From contig NZ_QYRT01000013.1 of the NCBI RefSeq assembly GCF_004923255.1, positions 34,307-98,306 of the forward strand: 64,000 nt of DNA, read 5' to 3'. The first letter of the stretch is position 1. Each line of letters starts with the position of its first letter. This document shows, in pieces, positions 17,143-25,764 of the stretch. The position numbers were made by a program, and so were the translations under genes. Source of the DNA: Subtercola vilae (GTDB taxonomy: Bacteria > Actinomycetota > Actinomycetes > Actinomycetales > Microbacteriaceae). A model generated the notes under the pieces. That model ran no database searches. It had not been told where the DNA came from and was given only the letters and a program-made list of their open reading frames with translations.

Positions 17143-17508
17143 ATGATCGTCGTCATCGCTTTCATCGCCAACATTCTGGTGGCCCTCGCCACACCGGTGG
17201 CCGCTGGCGGCCATCGGCGTGTTCACAGTGGGCGCCGTCATCTCGGTCATGCACGGGGTGCAGCAGCTGTTCGCCCCCGAACCGGCCAGTGACTTCGCGA
17301 TCGCCTATGTCGTGCTGGGTGTCTCTGCGGTACTCGAGGGCGTCTCGCTGGTGCAGTCGCTCGTGGAGGTTCGCCGCACCAGCTGACGGGTGATGCGGCG
17401 TACGACTCGATCGGCTCGATTGAGACCGACGAGCGGGTCGAACAGACGGTACTCACCTTGTCGGTCGACGACGAGCCCTCGCTGGTGTTCGACCAGCTCA
17501 CCGCTTGA
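17143..17508 (+). pseudogene. Remnant of a cation diffusion facilitator transporter
   Basis: Three fragments are read in changing frames. Frame 1 from the ATG at 17143 gives MIVVIAFIANILVALA, a typical CDF first membrane helix, after an AGAGGGG ribosome site. Frame 2 from about 17198 gives WPLAAIGVFTVGAV, then VMHGVQQLFAPEPASDFAIAY and LEGVSLVQSLVEV to a stop at 17384-17386, matching middle helices of the same family. Frame 1 then resumes as a short acidic tail (AYDSIGSIETDERVEQ) ending at 17506-17508; that part may be the C-terminal domain. Around 70 residues between helices 1 and 3 are gone, as is most of the rest. The family exports zinc, iron or manganese; this copy cannot work. Confidence 0.65.
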
Positions 17509-17526
17509 CGCCTGCTTCACCGGGTA

Positions 17527-18132
17527 TCACGCGCCGGGAAGCACCACTCCGTCGCCCGAGCGGGCGTTGTACACGAGCGTCTCGGCTTCGCCGTAGCCCC
17601 GGAACACGGCCAGCGCCTCGTCTCGACCCACACCCTGCGTCACGGTGATGCCCCGAGCCTCGAACTGCTCGGCCCAGTCATCGCGCATCGGGCCCTCGTC
17701 GAAGCCGGTGAGGCGTTCGAGCTCGGGGCCAGAACCTGCAACGACGAGATGCCGGATGCCCGACCACATGGCCGAGCCGTAACACATGACGCACGGCCGC
17801 CAGTTCACCACCAGTTCGAGCTCACGGTCACGGTCGGCGCCGAGATCCCAACTGCCGGTCTCGACCTGCGCCAGGCTCAGCGCCATGACTTCGGCGTGGG
17901 CAGACGCGATGCCGCTCTGCAGCACGACGTTCACCCCGACTGAGATGATCTCGCCGGTGGCCCGGTCGGCCACCAGAGCCGCGAATGGCCCGCCATTGCC
18001 TTCTCGATAGTTTCGGTCGGCGAGCGCATTGACCAGGGCCATGCGTTCGCCGGCCGTACCGAGCTGGGTCGGCATGGCCGGCAGCTCGGTGACGAGCCAG
18101 GCGGGCAGTTCGAGGCTGAGGCGGGTTCTCAT
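17527..18132 (-). CDS. Nucleoside/guanine deaminase-like zinc enzyme
   Basis: The 201-residue protein has the two zinc motifs of the cytidine deaminase fold: HAEV near residue 79 and RPCVMCYGS near 112-120. The arrangement and the N-terminal NYREGNGGPFAALV resemble guanine deaminases and related nucleoside deaminases (CMP/dCMP deaminase family). It hydrolytically removes an amino group from a base in the cytoplasm; which base cannot be told from sequence alone. It starts with ATG at 18132, 17 bases after the FKBP gene stop on the same strand. Confidence 0.85.
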   Translation of the reverse strand: MRTRLSLELPAWLVTELPAMPTQLGTAGERMALVNALADRNYREGNGGPFAALVADRATGEIISVGVNVVLQSGIASAHAEVMALSLAQVETGSWDLGADRDRELELVVNWRPCVMCYGSAMWSGIRHLVVAGSGPELERLTGFDEGPMRDDWAEQFEARGITVTQGVGRDEALAVFRGYGEAETLVYNARSGDGVVLPGA

Positions 18133-18149
18133 CGGTCTCCTCCGGATGA

Positions 18150-19169
18150 TCAGCTTGCGGCTGTGGCCAGAATATCAACCACGAACACCAGGTCGTCGGT
18201 TCCGCTGATGCCAGCCGAGCTGTTGCCCGCCGAGCCGTAGCCCTGGTCGGGCGGAATCACGACGATGACCTGCGAGCCGACCGTGCTGCCCACGAGAGCG
18301 GCTGAGAATCCCTTGATGACCTGGCCGGTTCCGAAAGTGGCCGGCGACTTGCCCCAGCTCTCGTCGAACACCTTGCCGGTCGACCAGATGACGCCCTGGT
18401 ACTGCACGGTGACGCTGTCGCCGTCGGCAACCGTTTTGCCGTCACCCTTCTTCAACAGACCGATCTGCAGTGCGGTGGGCTGCGGGGTGCTGGGAATGGT
18501 CACCGTCGGGGTTCCGTCGGCCGCGAGGGCAACCGTGGGGAACCCGGCCGGAGCCGGCTGGTCGACGCCGGTGGCCTTGGTGGGCATGTTCGGGTCGAGC
18601 GTGGCCGACGGCGACGAGGTGGCAGTCGAGACCGGCGCGGGCTGGTCGTCTTTCACATCGATGACGAAGACCACGGTGTCGCTGGCGGCCACGCCGAGCG
18701 TGGTGTTGCCGTTGGTGCCCCACGCATCTGACGGGGGAACGACCGCGACGATGCGCGACCCGACGGTGGCGCACGAGACGGCCTTCACGATGCCCGGCAG
18801 AAACTGTGTGGCGTCGACCGTGACGGCCTGGGCGCCGATCTCGGCATCGGTCGTGGTGAAGAGCTGCGCACCCGACGTGCCGTTGTAGAGGGTGAAGTCA
18901 ACCGTGGCGATGGAGCCGACGGCAACCTCTGTGCCGGTGCCGACGAAGTTGACTGTGCGCTCGGTGGCGGTTGTCGTCATGGGTGCCGTGAACGTGGTGG
19001 TGGGCAGGGCATCCAGTGCCCCCGTCACCTGCACGGCGGCGGAGTTCGCACCCGCTGCGGTCGGAGTGCACGGAACGGCGCTGGCGGTGGGGCTCGCGGA
19101 AGAGCCACTGCACCCTGCGAGGGCGAGAGCTACGGCGGCTGCAGCCGCGAAAAGGGCGATTTTGCGCAT
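18150..19169 (-). CDS. FKBP-type peptidyl-prolyl isomerase lipoprotein, two domains
   Basis: The 339-residue precursor begins with a lipoprotein signal (ALALAGC, Cys about residue 20). It contains two FKBP-like domains. The C-terminal one (about 230-339) has the expected active-site sequence: DSVTVQYQGVIWSTGKVFDE, SPATFGTGQVIKGF and IPPDQGYG. The N-terminal one (about 75-180) has the fold pattern but a changed pocket (TVDFTLYNGTSGAQLF, VVPPSDAWG), so it may be a substrate-binding rather than catalytic domain. It is expected to act on proteins outside the membrane, as a folding helper. A Thr/Ser/Ala/Pro linker joins them. Confidence 0.88.
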   Translation of the reverse strand: MRKIALFAAAAAVALALAGCSGSSASPTASAVPCTPTAAGANSAAVQVTGALDALPTTTFTAPMTTTATERTVNFVGTGTEVAVGSIATVDFTLYNGTSGAQLFTTTDAEIGAQAVTVDATQFLPGIVKAVSCATVGSRIVAVVPPSDAWGTNGNTTLGVAASDTVVFVIDVKDDQPAPVSTATSSPSATLDPNMPTKATGVDQPAPAGFPTVALAADGTPTVTIPSTPQPTALQIGLLKKGDGKTVADGDSVTVQYQGVIWSTGKVFDESWGKSPATFGTGQVIKGFSAALVGSTVGSQVIVVIPPDQGYGSAGNSSAGISGTDDLVFVVDILATAAS

Positions 19170-19356
19170 GAATCCTCAGATCTGAGTTATAACCAAACCC
19201 GTTCAGTTTGGTGCAGGCGGCTATGAACAAGCTGAACGAGGGGCTCGCTGACAGTCGTGAGATGGATTGTGTGACGATCTGCCCCCGACGTACGTCTTAC
19301 CTGAGTACTGGGCGCAGCCTGCGACCGACGACAGACAGAGGAATCACACACACGTC

Positions 19357-19650
19357 ATGGGCATGCTCACTTACGGATCACCCGGCACAGATCTTCACTT
19401 CGACGACCGGCTTCTCGCTCACCTGCAAGCGGTGATCACGGCGAAGCTGCGTCGCGACGAGAAGTTCGGGTTCACCTGCTCGGCGGGCGACGGCGGCGGA
19501 TACGTGTCGGTCTGGGTGCACCCGGCCATTCCGCTGGTATTCCGGTTCGATGGAGCCGAGCGCCCGACGCTCAACCGAGCATGGATCGAGGCGCTCATGC
19601 AGAGCGCCAACAGCGGGGGAGGGCTGTCGGCCGTCGCTGAGCCGGCGTGA
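19357..19650 (+). CDS. DUF7882-type small protein
   Basis: The 97-residue product (MGMLTYGSPGTDLHFDDRLLAHLQ...) belongs to a small family that, as I recall, is abundant in Microbacteriaceae and has sometimes been mislabelled as ATP-dependent DNA ligase. Nothing in the sequence supports ligase activity: there is no KxDG motif. A Trp-Val-His-Pro segment and a Trp-Ile-Glu-Ala-Leu helix are conserved in my recollection. The ATG at 19357 gives the usual MGxLxYG start; an upstream frame from 19267 adds polar residues foreign to the family. Function is unknown. Confidence 0.75.
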   Translation: MGMLTYGSPGTDLHFDDRLLAHLQAVITAKLRRDEKFGFTCSAGDGGGYVSVWVHPAIPLVFRFDGAERPTLNRAWIEALMQSANSGGGLSAVAEPA

Positions 19651-19695
19651 GGGCCTCCGCCGGGCATCCGGAACCGCTGCCGTAGGCTTGAGGCG

Positions 19696-20055
19696 ATGAT
19701 CACGCGACGAGAAGCAGCACTGAGGCTCGATATTCCGCTCGAGATGGCCTCGCGGCACGGCCTGCCCTCGCGTATGAGCGAGGCTGAGCTTGCCGCTATC
19801 GACGCCGACCCACCCGCGTGGCTCGTTCAGTCACGAGCGAACAGAACCGGGGCCAAACCGGTGTGGATTCAGCTGACATGCTCGATCTGCGGCTTCTCAG
19901 AGGCAGCGAGGCCCAAAAAATGGTGGCCCGCCTTCACCTACCTCAGCTGCGACTTTCACAACCCTGACGAACTGCCGCCCGTCGCACCCTCTGCAGTTCG
20001 CAGAGAATACGACGGGGTCGGCAGCCGCTTCGTCGGCGTCGTCGACGAGGTGTAG
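19696..20055 (+). CDS. Conserved hypothetical protein with possible zinc site
   Basis: The 119-residue protein starts with a helix-turn-helix-like segment (TRREAALRLDIPLEMASRHGLPSRMSEAEL), then has LTCSICGFSEAARPKKWWPAFTYLSCDFH, where Cys-x2-Cys, a later Cys and a His could bind zinc. I have a sense of close homologues in other Micrococcales but no function. The ATG at 19696 lies 45 bases after the DUF7882 gene, on the same strand. It converges with the small membrane protein gene 3 bases later. Confidence 0.7.
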   Translation: MITRREAALRLDIPLEMASRHGLPSRMSEAELAAIDADPPAWLVQSRANRTGAKPVWIQLTCSICGFSEAARPKKWWPAFTYLSCDFHNPDELPPVAPSAVRREYDGVGSRFVGVVDEV

Positions 20056-20058
20056 TTC

Positions 20059-20274
20059 TTACTTCTTCTCTTCGAGCTTGAGGGCGATGCCCAGGGCGAA
20101 GAACGTGGGTGCCCAGTGCCCGATGAAGATTCCCCAGCGGTCAGACTGAGCCTTGTCGTCGCCTTTGCGTGCCCGGCTGATGAAGTACGTGATGAACGAC
20201 AGCAGGATGGAGCTGAATCCACCGGCATACGCCCACTCGCTCTTGAAGCCGAGTTCGTTCAGTTTCTCGATCAT
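20059..20274 (-). CDS. Small membrane protein, unknown function
   Basis: The 71-residue product has two hydrophobic segments (AYAGGFSSILLSFITYFI and GIFIGHWAPTFFALGIALKL) around a charged loop (SRARKGDDKAQSDRW) and a Lys-rich end. An AAGGAG ribosome site lies 6 bases before the ATG, which supports translation. I do not recognise the family. It follows the xylose-type permease gene on the same strand, 84 bases later, so it may be read through from that operon. Confidence 0.7.
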   Translation of the reverse strand: MIEKLNELGFKSEWAYAGGFSSILLSFITYFISRARKGDDKAQSDRWGIFIGHWAPTFFALGIALKLEEKK

Positions 20275-20358
20275 GGTGACTCCTTGTGTGTTGGCATTCG
20301 TGTCAAGTGAAGTCTCCTTTGCTACTGACAGCGAAGGAAGGCCTTGACTTACGTGTGC

Positions 20359-21612
20359 CTACGCCTGACCGTGGCTGGCGCGTGAGCGCCGAGACAGCGA
20401 GTCGATGATCACGGCGAGAAGAAGCACGGCGCCGGTGATCATGTAGCGAATCGACGAGTCGAGGTTGAGCAGCGTGAGTCCGCTCGAGATCGACTGGATG
20501 ACCAGAATGCCGAGCAGCGCAGACCAGGCGCTGCCCCGACCGCCGAAGAGGCTCGTACCGCCGATGACAGCTGCTGCGATGGCGTTGAGGTTGGTGTCGC
20601 CACCACCGCTCGACAGGCTGGCTGAGGTGAGCCGTGCCGACGCGAGCAGACCACCGAGAGCGGCGAACGTCGAGGTGAGGATGAACACCGAGATGTAGAC
20701 GCGGTTGACCCGGATACCGGCGCGGCGTGCTGCTTCGACAGACCCACCGACGGCGAAGACCGAGCGGCCCCACTTGGTGCGGGTGAGGAAGTAGTTCATC
20801 ACGACGACGAGCACAACGAAGAGCAGGAACATCGCGCCGAGCCCGCGGTCGGTGGCCAGATACGACACCGCGAGGAGCAACAGAATGAGCAGCAACACGG
20901 CCTTCAGCAGCATGACCGACAGCGCGCCGGTTGACAGGCCCGCCTTGCGGCGGCGACGTGACCGGCTGTAGTCAGACAGGAACAGCGCTGCTGCGGCGAT
21001 CACCGCTAGGGCGTATGCCGCCCACGGTGGCAGAAAGGTCGCCTGGGCGAACTGAACGATCCATGAGTCGTAGGGCAGGTTGATCGAGCCGTTCGGCCCG
21101 AGCACCTTGAGCTGCAGGCCGAGGAAGGCGAGAAGCCCGGCCAGGGTGATCACGAAGCTCGGAACACCGAACCGGGTGAAGAGCAGACCGTACAGGTAAC
21201 CGATGGCGGCACCCACCACGAGAGCGACGATCACCGCGAGGGCGACGGGCCACTTCAGCTGGGTGAGACCGACGCCGAGAATGGCGGCGGCGAGGCCGCT
21301 CACTGATCCGACGGAAAGGTCGATCTGGCCGAGCAGTAGTACGAGCACGATGCCGATGGAGATGGTTCCTACGGCGGCACACTGCAGGGTGAGGTTGACC
21401 AGGTTGTTCGCCGAGAGGAAGTTCGGGTTGAGAATCTGGAAGATGACGCAGATGACAACGAGCCCGATGATGACCGGTAGCGACCCGAGGTCTCCGCCGC
21501 GCACCCGCTGGCGGAACGCCAGTACGGCGCCGCGCAGGCCTTCGGTTCTGACCAGTCGTTCGTCTTGCAGGTCTGCGGCGCGTTCGGCCGGGGTTTCTGA
21601 GGGGGAGGTCAT
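20359..21612 (-). CDS. xylH: Sugar ABC transporter permease, xylose type
   Basis: The 417-residue protein has about ten membrane helices and the family signature VLLLGQIDLSVGSVSGLAA near residues 110-128, typical of XylH/RbsC-class permeases. The EAA-like loop (VGGSVEAARRAGIRVNRVYI) contacts the ATPase. An Arg/Lys-rich cytoplasmic loop (DYSRSRRRRKAG) is seen mid-protein, as in the longer XylH-type permeases. The start overlaps the ATPase gene stop by 4 bases. It imports a pentose or similar sugar delivered by the binding protein. Confidence 0.9.
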   Translation of the reverse strand: MTSPSETPAERAADLQDERLVRTEGLRGAVLAFRQRVRGGDLGSLPVIIGLVVICVIFQILNPNFLSANNLVNLTLQCAAVGTISIGIVLVLLLGQIDLSVGSVSGLAAAILGVGLTQLKWPVALAVIVALVVGAAIGYLYGLLFTRFGVPSFVITLAGLLAFLGLQLKVLGPNGSINLPYDSWIVQFAQATFLPPWAAYALAVIAAAALFLSDYSRSRRRRKAGLSTGALSVMLLKAVLLLILLLLAVSYLATDRGLGAMFLLFVVLVVVMNYFLTRTKWGRSVFAVGGSVEAARRAGIRVNRVYISVFILTSTFAALGGLLASARLTSASLSSGGGDTNLNAIAAAVIGGTSLFGGRGSAWSALLGILVIQSISSGLTLLNLDSSIRYMITGAVLLLAVIIDSLSRRSRASHGQA

Positions 21613-22538
21613 GACTGCGGGTTCTCCTCGGTGCCGGGTGCAGGCGTCTCGTGGGTGCGGAAATCTTCGGTGATGCCGGATTCGACAGTGCCGGTGCCCG
21701 AGGCATCGGCTGCGGCTGCAGCGGCGGAGGCTGACCCTGCGTGTGCGCTTGCGCGGCGGGTGACGACGTTGTCGGTGGCTCCGGTGATTGCGGAGATGAT
21801 CTCTTCGTAGCTCACATCGGCCACGTGGAAGTCACCGTTGTTGCGGCCGAGGCGCAGCACCACCACGCGGTCGGCGACAGCCTGCACATCGGCCATGTTG
21901 TGGCTGATCAGCAGTACGCCGAGCCCGCGTTCGCGGAGTCGCTCGACGAGGTTCAGAACCTCAGCGGTCTGGGCCACGCCGAGGGCGGCGGTGGGCTCGT
22001 CGAGAATGACGACGCTGGGTTCGCCGATCAGTGATCGTGCGATGGCGACAGTCTGGCGTTGGCCACCCGAGAGCGAGGCGACCGCGATGCGCACCGAGGG
22101 AATCTTGGCTGAGAGCTGGCGCAGGAGGCTCCACGCGCGCTGCTCCATCTCTTCTTCGTCGAGCGAGAGCCCGTTTCTGATCTCGCGACCGAGAAAGAGG
22201 TTCGACACGACGTCGAGGTTGTCGCAGAGGGCGAGGTCTTGAAAGACGGTGGCGATTCCGAGCGCACGCGAGGCCGTAGGGGTGGGGATGCTCACCACCT
22301 GGCCGTCGAACATGATGGTGCCCGAGTCTTGCGGGTGCACACCCGCGAGGATCTTCACCAGGGTCGACTTGCCGGCCCCGTTGTCGCCGACGATGGCGAC
22401 GACTTCGCCCGGATAGATGTCGAGATTGATGTCTGTGAGGGCGCGAACAGCGCCGAAACCTTTTGATACGCCTTTGAGCGAGAGAACGGGCTCGCGGGTA
22501 GCACCTTCGGTATCGGCGACGGCGGATTCCATCGTCAC
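21609..22538 (-). CDS. xylG: Sugar ABC transporter ATPase, single-domain xylose type
   Basis: The 309-residue protein has only one ABC domain: Walker A GDNGAGKS, signature LSGGQRQTVAIARS and Walker B VVILDEPTAALG. Classical XylG/RbsA proteins have two fused domains, but single-domain forms are common in actinobacterial XylFGH-like systems. About 55 residues of Ala/Ser/Thr-rich tail follow the domain (after AITGATDNVVTRRA). It supplies energy for the permease whose gene overlaps its end. An ATG at 22538 with AAAGGAG about 7 bases upstream sets the start. Confidence 0.9.
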   Translation of the reverse strand: MTMESAVADTEGATREPVLSLKGVSKGFGAVRALTDINLDIYPGEVVAIVGDNGAGKSTLVKILAGVHPQDSGTIMFDGQVVSIPTPTASRALGIATVFQDLALCDNLDVVSNLFLGREIRNGLSLDEEEMEQRAWSLLRQLSAKIPSVRIAVASLSGGQRQTVAIARSLIGEPSVVILDEPTAALGVAQTAEVLNLVERLRERGLGVLLISHNMADVQAVADRVVVLRLGRNNGDFHVADVSYEEIISAITGATDNVVTRRASAHAGSASAAAAAADASGTGTVESGITEDFRTHETPAPGTEENPQS

Positions 22539-22596
22539 GATTTCTCCTTTGAATTGCGGTGGTGGGGTGTGAACAAACGTGTTACGCCAAAGTAAA

Positions 22597-22635
22597 CCCG
22601 GCCGGGGGTGTCAAGACACCCCCGGCCGGGTTTTT
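22597..22635 (-). terminator. Strong hairpin between binding-protein and ATPase genes
   Basis: A perfect 16-bp inverted repeat (22597-22612 with 22615-22630, two-base loop) sits between xylF and xylG. On the plus strand it is followed by five T; on the transcribed minus strand it is followed by only TTTAC. It is probably a leaky terminator or a stabiliser of the xylF message 3' end. Confidence 0.75.
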
Positions 22636-22645
22636 ACTTACGGGG

Positions 22646-23752
22646 TTACTTGACTCCCGCGGCGGCGCACTTGGCTGCGTAGTCTGCGGTGCAGATGTCA
22701 GAAGCCTTGTACAAGCCATCGGCCACGACGGTCGACTCGATGTTGTCGACCGTGACAGCCACGGGCACCAGCAGAACGGAGGGAATGGAAGCCCCGCCCT
22801 TGGTCGTGGTGGTCGCGCTGGCAGCAGGCTTGGTGCCCTGGGCGAGACCGACGGCCAGCGTGGCAGCCTGCTCTGCTTCGGGCTTGAACGCCTTGTAGAT
22901 GGTCATGTACTGGTCGCCGGCAAGAATGCGTTGGATGCCTGCAAGCTCAGCATCTTGACCGGTGACGGGGGGCAGGGGGCTGACATTCGCACCCTTGAGG
23001 GCGGCGATGGCGCCACCGGCGGTACCGTCGTTGGCTGCGTACAGACCGGTGATCTGGCTGCCGAACTGGGTGATCTGGCCGGCAACCCAGGTCTGGGCCT
23101 GAGCCGGGTCCCATCCGGGTGTGTCGTACTCGGCGAGGATCTTGTAGCCCGAGGTGTCGATGACCGAGTGGGCGCCCTTCTTGAACAGCGTGGCGTTGTT
23201 GTCGGTCGGTGAGCCGTTGACCATCAGAATGCCAGCGCCAGCTGCGACGCCGTCTTTCTTCAGTTTGTCGACGAGTGCCTGGCCCTGCAGCTGGCCGACC
23301 TTCTCGTTGTCGAACGAGATGTAGTACGACGAGTCGGGGCTGTTGATGAGCCGGTCGTACGAGATGACCGGCACGTTCTTGGCCTTCGCCTCAGCAACGA
23401 TGGATGCCGCGGCCTCACCGTCGAACGGGTCGAGTACCAGCACGCTGACGCCCGAGGTCAACATCGACTCAGCCTGCTGCTGCTGCTTCGATGCGTCGCC
23501 GTCGGCGTTGGAGTAGAGAACCGTGCAGCCGGCGCAGAGCGCTTTGACCTTGGCCTCGAAGTAGGGCTTGTCTGCGCTTTCGTACCGTGCTGTCACGGAG
23601 TCGGGCAGAAGCAGACCGATCTTGGCACTCGATGCGCTGGCGGTCGAAGCAGAGTTACTGTTCGACGACCCGTTCGAACACGCGGTGAGTGAGCCGGCTG
23701 CGAGCAGGATTGCGGCTGTGGCAATGACCGCTCTCGTGGTGGCGATCTTCAT
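22646..23752 (-). CDS. xylF: Xylose-type sugar-binding lipoprotein
   Basis: The 368-residue precursor has a lipoprotein signal ending SLTAC (Cys about residue 25). The mature part is a periplasmic-binding-protein type I fold similar to XylF: IGLLLPDSVTARYESADKPYF, LVLDPFDGEAAASIV, VISYDRLI and VTGQDAELAGIQRILAGDQYMTIYK split across the domain. Four cysteines (two near residues 67-70, two near the C-terminus) could form disulfides. The ATG at 23752 follows GGGAGG by 8 bases; a longer frame lacks such a site. It binds D-xylose or a related sugar outside the membrane for the permease. Confidence 0.92.
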   Translation of the reverse strand: MKIATTRAVIATAAILLAAGSLTACSNGSSNSNSASTASASSAKIGLLLPDSVTARYESADKPYFEAKVKALCAGCTVLYSNADGDASKQQQQAESMLTSGVSVLVLDPFDGEAAASIVAEAKAKNVPVISYDRLINSPDSSYYISFDNEKVGQLQGQALVDKLKKDGVAAGAGILMVNGSPTDNNATLFKKGAHSVIDTSGYKILAEYDTPGWDPAQAQTWVAGQITQFGSQITGLYAANDGTAGGAIAALKGANVSPLPPVTGQDAELAGIQRILAGDQYMTIYKAFKPEAEQAATLAVGLAQGTKPAASATTTTKGGASIPSVLLVPVAVTVDNIESTVVADGLYKASDICTADYAAKCAAAGVK

Positions 23753-23810
23753 TGAGAAACCTCCCGTAAATGTCGCCCTCATTGGCGACTGGAGCGAGCT
23801 TTGCATCTTT

Positions 23811-23853
23811 CAAGTTTGTCGTCAAGTCTTGAAGACAAGCATTAGATAACAAG
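23811..23853. promoter_or_regulatory. Probable ROK-regulator operator region
   Basis: The spacer between the regulator and xylF has four CAAG(T) words (23811, 23823, 23835, 23850) and an exact inverted repeat GTCTT-G-AAGAC at 23826-23836. AT-rich for this genome, it is the natural place for a sugar-responsive operator and the xylF promoter. I cannot assign -35 and -10 boxes with confidence. Confidence 0.45.
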
Positions 23854-25035
23854 TTAGACACTTCTGTCGTCGGGTACGATGTTCACTCGGTCGATGGCGA
23901 ATATCGCCGCCCCGAGAGCGGCAGCGCGTGCGCCGAGCTGGCCCTGCACGATATCGGGCATCAGGTCGCGTCCCACGATGATCGATCGTTCGACCGCATG
24001 GCGCAGCGGGCCGAGCAGAAGCTCGCCCGCGCGCGAGAGCTCGCCGCCCACCACGATGCGTTCGGGGTCGAGCAGGTTGCAGAGATTCGCCGCTGCAACA
24101 CCGATGTGCCGCCCCGCGTCGGCGATGGCGCGCATCGACACGGGGTCACCGGCCATCGCGCGCAGCACGATGTCGTTGAGTTTGAGCGAGCCGAGCTGGT
24201 CGCGCAGGCCGTCGAGTAGCGCGGGACCGCCGGCGATGGCCTCGAGGCATCCCCGGTTTCCGCAGCGGCAGAGCGGGCCGTCCTCGAGGATGGTCGTGTG
24301 CCCGAACTCGCCGGCGACACCGTTGTGCCCGCGAAAGATCTCCCCGTTCAAGATGAGGCCGGCCCCGATACCGTCGCCGATGTCGAGCGTCACGGAGTTT
24401 CTCTTGCCGCGCGCCGCGCCCAGCCGAAACTCCGCCAGAGCCGCCAGATTCGCCGCATTGTCGACGTAGACAGGCCTCTTGAGGCGGCGCTCCATGACGT
24501 CGGCGACGGCCACGCCGTCCCATCCGCGCATGATCCCGCTGCGGGCGGTGGTACCGGTCTCGGCATCCATCGGCGCCGGTACGGCGATGCCGACCGCCAG
24601 CAGGTCTTGCATCGACGCGTCGACCGAGTCGAGCATGTCGGCCAGCAACAGGGTCGTCTTGTCGAGCTCGTTGTCGGCGCGATGGTCTTTCGCCAGTGGC
24701 ATGTGGTGCTCCGCGACCACGGTGTGGGCGGCATCGGCGAGGGCGATGCGCATGTGTCGGGTGGAGAAATGCACACCGACGAACAGCCCCAGGGCGTGAG
24801 CGAGAGTCACGTGCTGGGCCCGGCGACCACTGCGAGTGCTCGGGGCGGTGTGCAGCAGACCAGAACTCGACAGCTCTTTCACGATGTTCGAGACCGTGGC
24901 GGGTGAGAGCCCGGTTGCGCCGGCGAGCTCGACCTGGGTCAGGCCGCCGTGCTTCTTGATGGCGTCAACAATGCGCGCCCGGTTGGCTTCACGAAGTGAA
25001 GTCTGTGATCCGGGAGTGCGCCTTTGGTCTTCCAC
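23854..25035 (-). CDS. ROK-family transcriptional regulator (XylR/NagC type)
   Basis: The 393-residue protein has an N-terminal winged helix (GGLTQVELAGATGLSPATVSNIVKELSSSGLL, about residues 30-60) and a ROK domain with the zinc motif CRCGNRGCLE near residue 256. The usual kinase phosphate loop (DxGGT) is replaced by GVHFSTRHMR, as in regulators that bind sugar but do not phosphorylate it. Its position directly upstream of xylF on the same strand suggests sugar-relieved repression of the transport operon and itself. Confidence 0.9.
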   Translation of the reverse strand: MEDQRRTPGSQTSLREANRARIVDAIKKHGGLTQVELAGATGLSPATVSNIVKELSSSGLLHTAPSTRSGRRAQHVTLAHALGLFVGVHFSTRHMRIALADAAHTVVAEHHMPLAKDHRADNELDKTTLLLADMLDSVDASMQDLLAVGIAVPAPMDAETGTTARSGIMRGWDGVAVADVMERRLKRPVYVDNAANLAALAEFRLGAARGKRNSVTLDIGDGIGAGLILNGEIFRGHNGVAGEFGHTTILEDGPLCRCGNRGCLEAIAGGPALLDGLRDQLGSLKLNDIVLRAMAGDPVSMRAIADAGRHIGVAAANLCNLLDPERIVVGGELSRAGELLLGPLRHAVERSIIVGRDLMPDIVQGQLGARAAALGAAIFAIDRVNIVPDDRSV

Positions 25036-25089
25036 TTGAACAACATACAGCGCGTGTCAAGCCGCCCCGCCCGGATGCGCGGTTCAGTG

Positions 25090-25764
25090 TCAGGCTCCCA
25101 GCGTGGGAACACCGGTGCTCTGCGGGCTGAGGGCGAGCGCGATTCTGACGGCCGCGACCACCCAGCCGAGCACGACGAGCGCCGACCACAGCCAGATCGG
25201 GGCCATTCCGCGCCCGGCGCGGCGCTTCATGACGATCGAGCGGCCGAAGACATAGACGCCGGCGGTGAGGAGAAACGCCCAAGCCCAGTGGAACGGCCTC
25301 TCGAACCCGCGCCGCCGGAGCGTCTTCCAGTCGAAGTAGGCCAGCACCACCGCAGCGCCGTAGACCAGCAGACCGAGCAGCGACAGCCCGACGTTCGCCG
25401 TCGACGATGCGCTGGCAGGAACCCGACCCGGGTGGGAGAGCGCAGTGACCGCGCGGGCGACCCCGGAGTAGTCGTTCGTGAGCGCCGACAGAATCGACAC
25501 CACGGGGAGAAGCGTGATGATCCAGATGAAGGCGTTGTAGACGGCCCGGCCGGGAGCGCCGGCTACAGCCCCGGCCGCAGCCCCGCCCAGAGCCGCGGTG
25601 CCGGGGCCAGCGGCGAAACCCGCCTGCGGGGCCGCATACGCGCCGGAAGTATCGGGGAACACATGCTCGGTCCACACCGACCCGTTCCACCAGCGCTGCT
25701 GGGGGTGGCCCGCGGGGTCGGGGTACCAGCCCGCCGGCGCGATCGATGCGTCTGGTGTCGTCAT
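25090..25764 (-). CDS. DUF2510 membrane protein
   Basis: The 224-residue protein begins with a DUF2510 motif (PAGWYPDPAGHPQQRWWNGSVWTEHV), a tryptophan-rich segment common at the N-terminus of actinobacterial membrane proteins. An Ala/Gly-rich linker and about four membrane segments follow (AFIWIITLLPVVSILSA, GLSLLGLLVYGAAVVLAYF, AWAFLLTAGVYVFG, LWSALVVLGWVVAAVRIAL). The function of the family is unknown to me. It is 54 bases from the ROK gene and divergent from the next gene. Confidence 0.8.
   Translation of the reverse strand: MTTPDASIAPAGWYPDPAGHPQQRWWNGSVWTEHVFPDTSGAYAAPQAGFAAGPGTAALGGAAAGAVAGAPGRAVYNAFIWIITLLPVVSILSALTNDYSGVARAVTALSHPGRVPASASSTANVGLSLLGLLVYGAAVVLAYFDWKTLRRRGFERPFHWAWAFLLTAGVYVFGRSIVMKRRAGRGMAPIWLWSALVVLGWVVAAVRIALALSPQSTGVPTLGA

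Noticed and set aside
19357..19650. ATP-dependent DNA ligase
   Set aside because: A label sometimes given to this family, but there is no KxDG site and the protein is only 97 residues.
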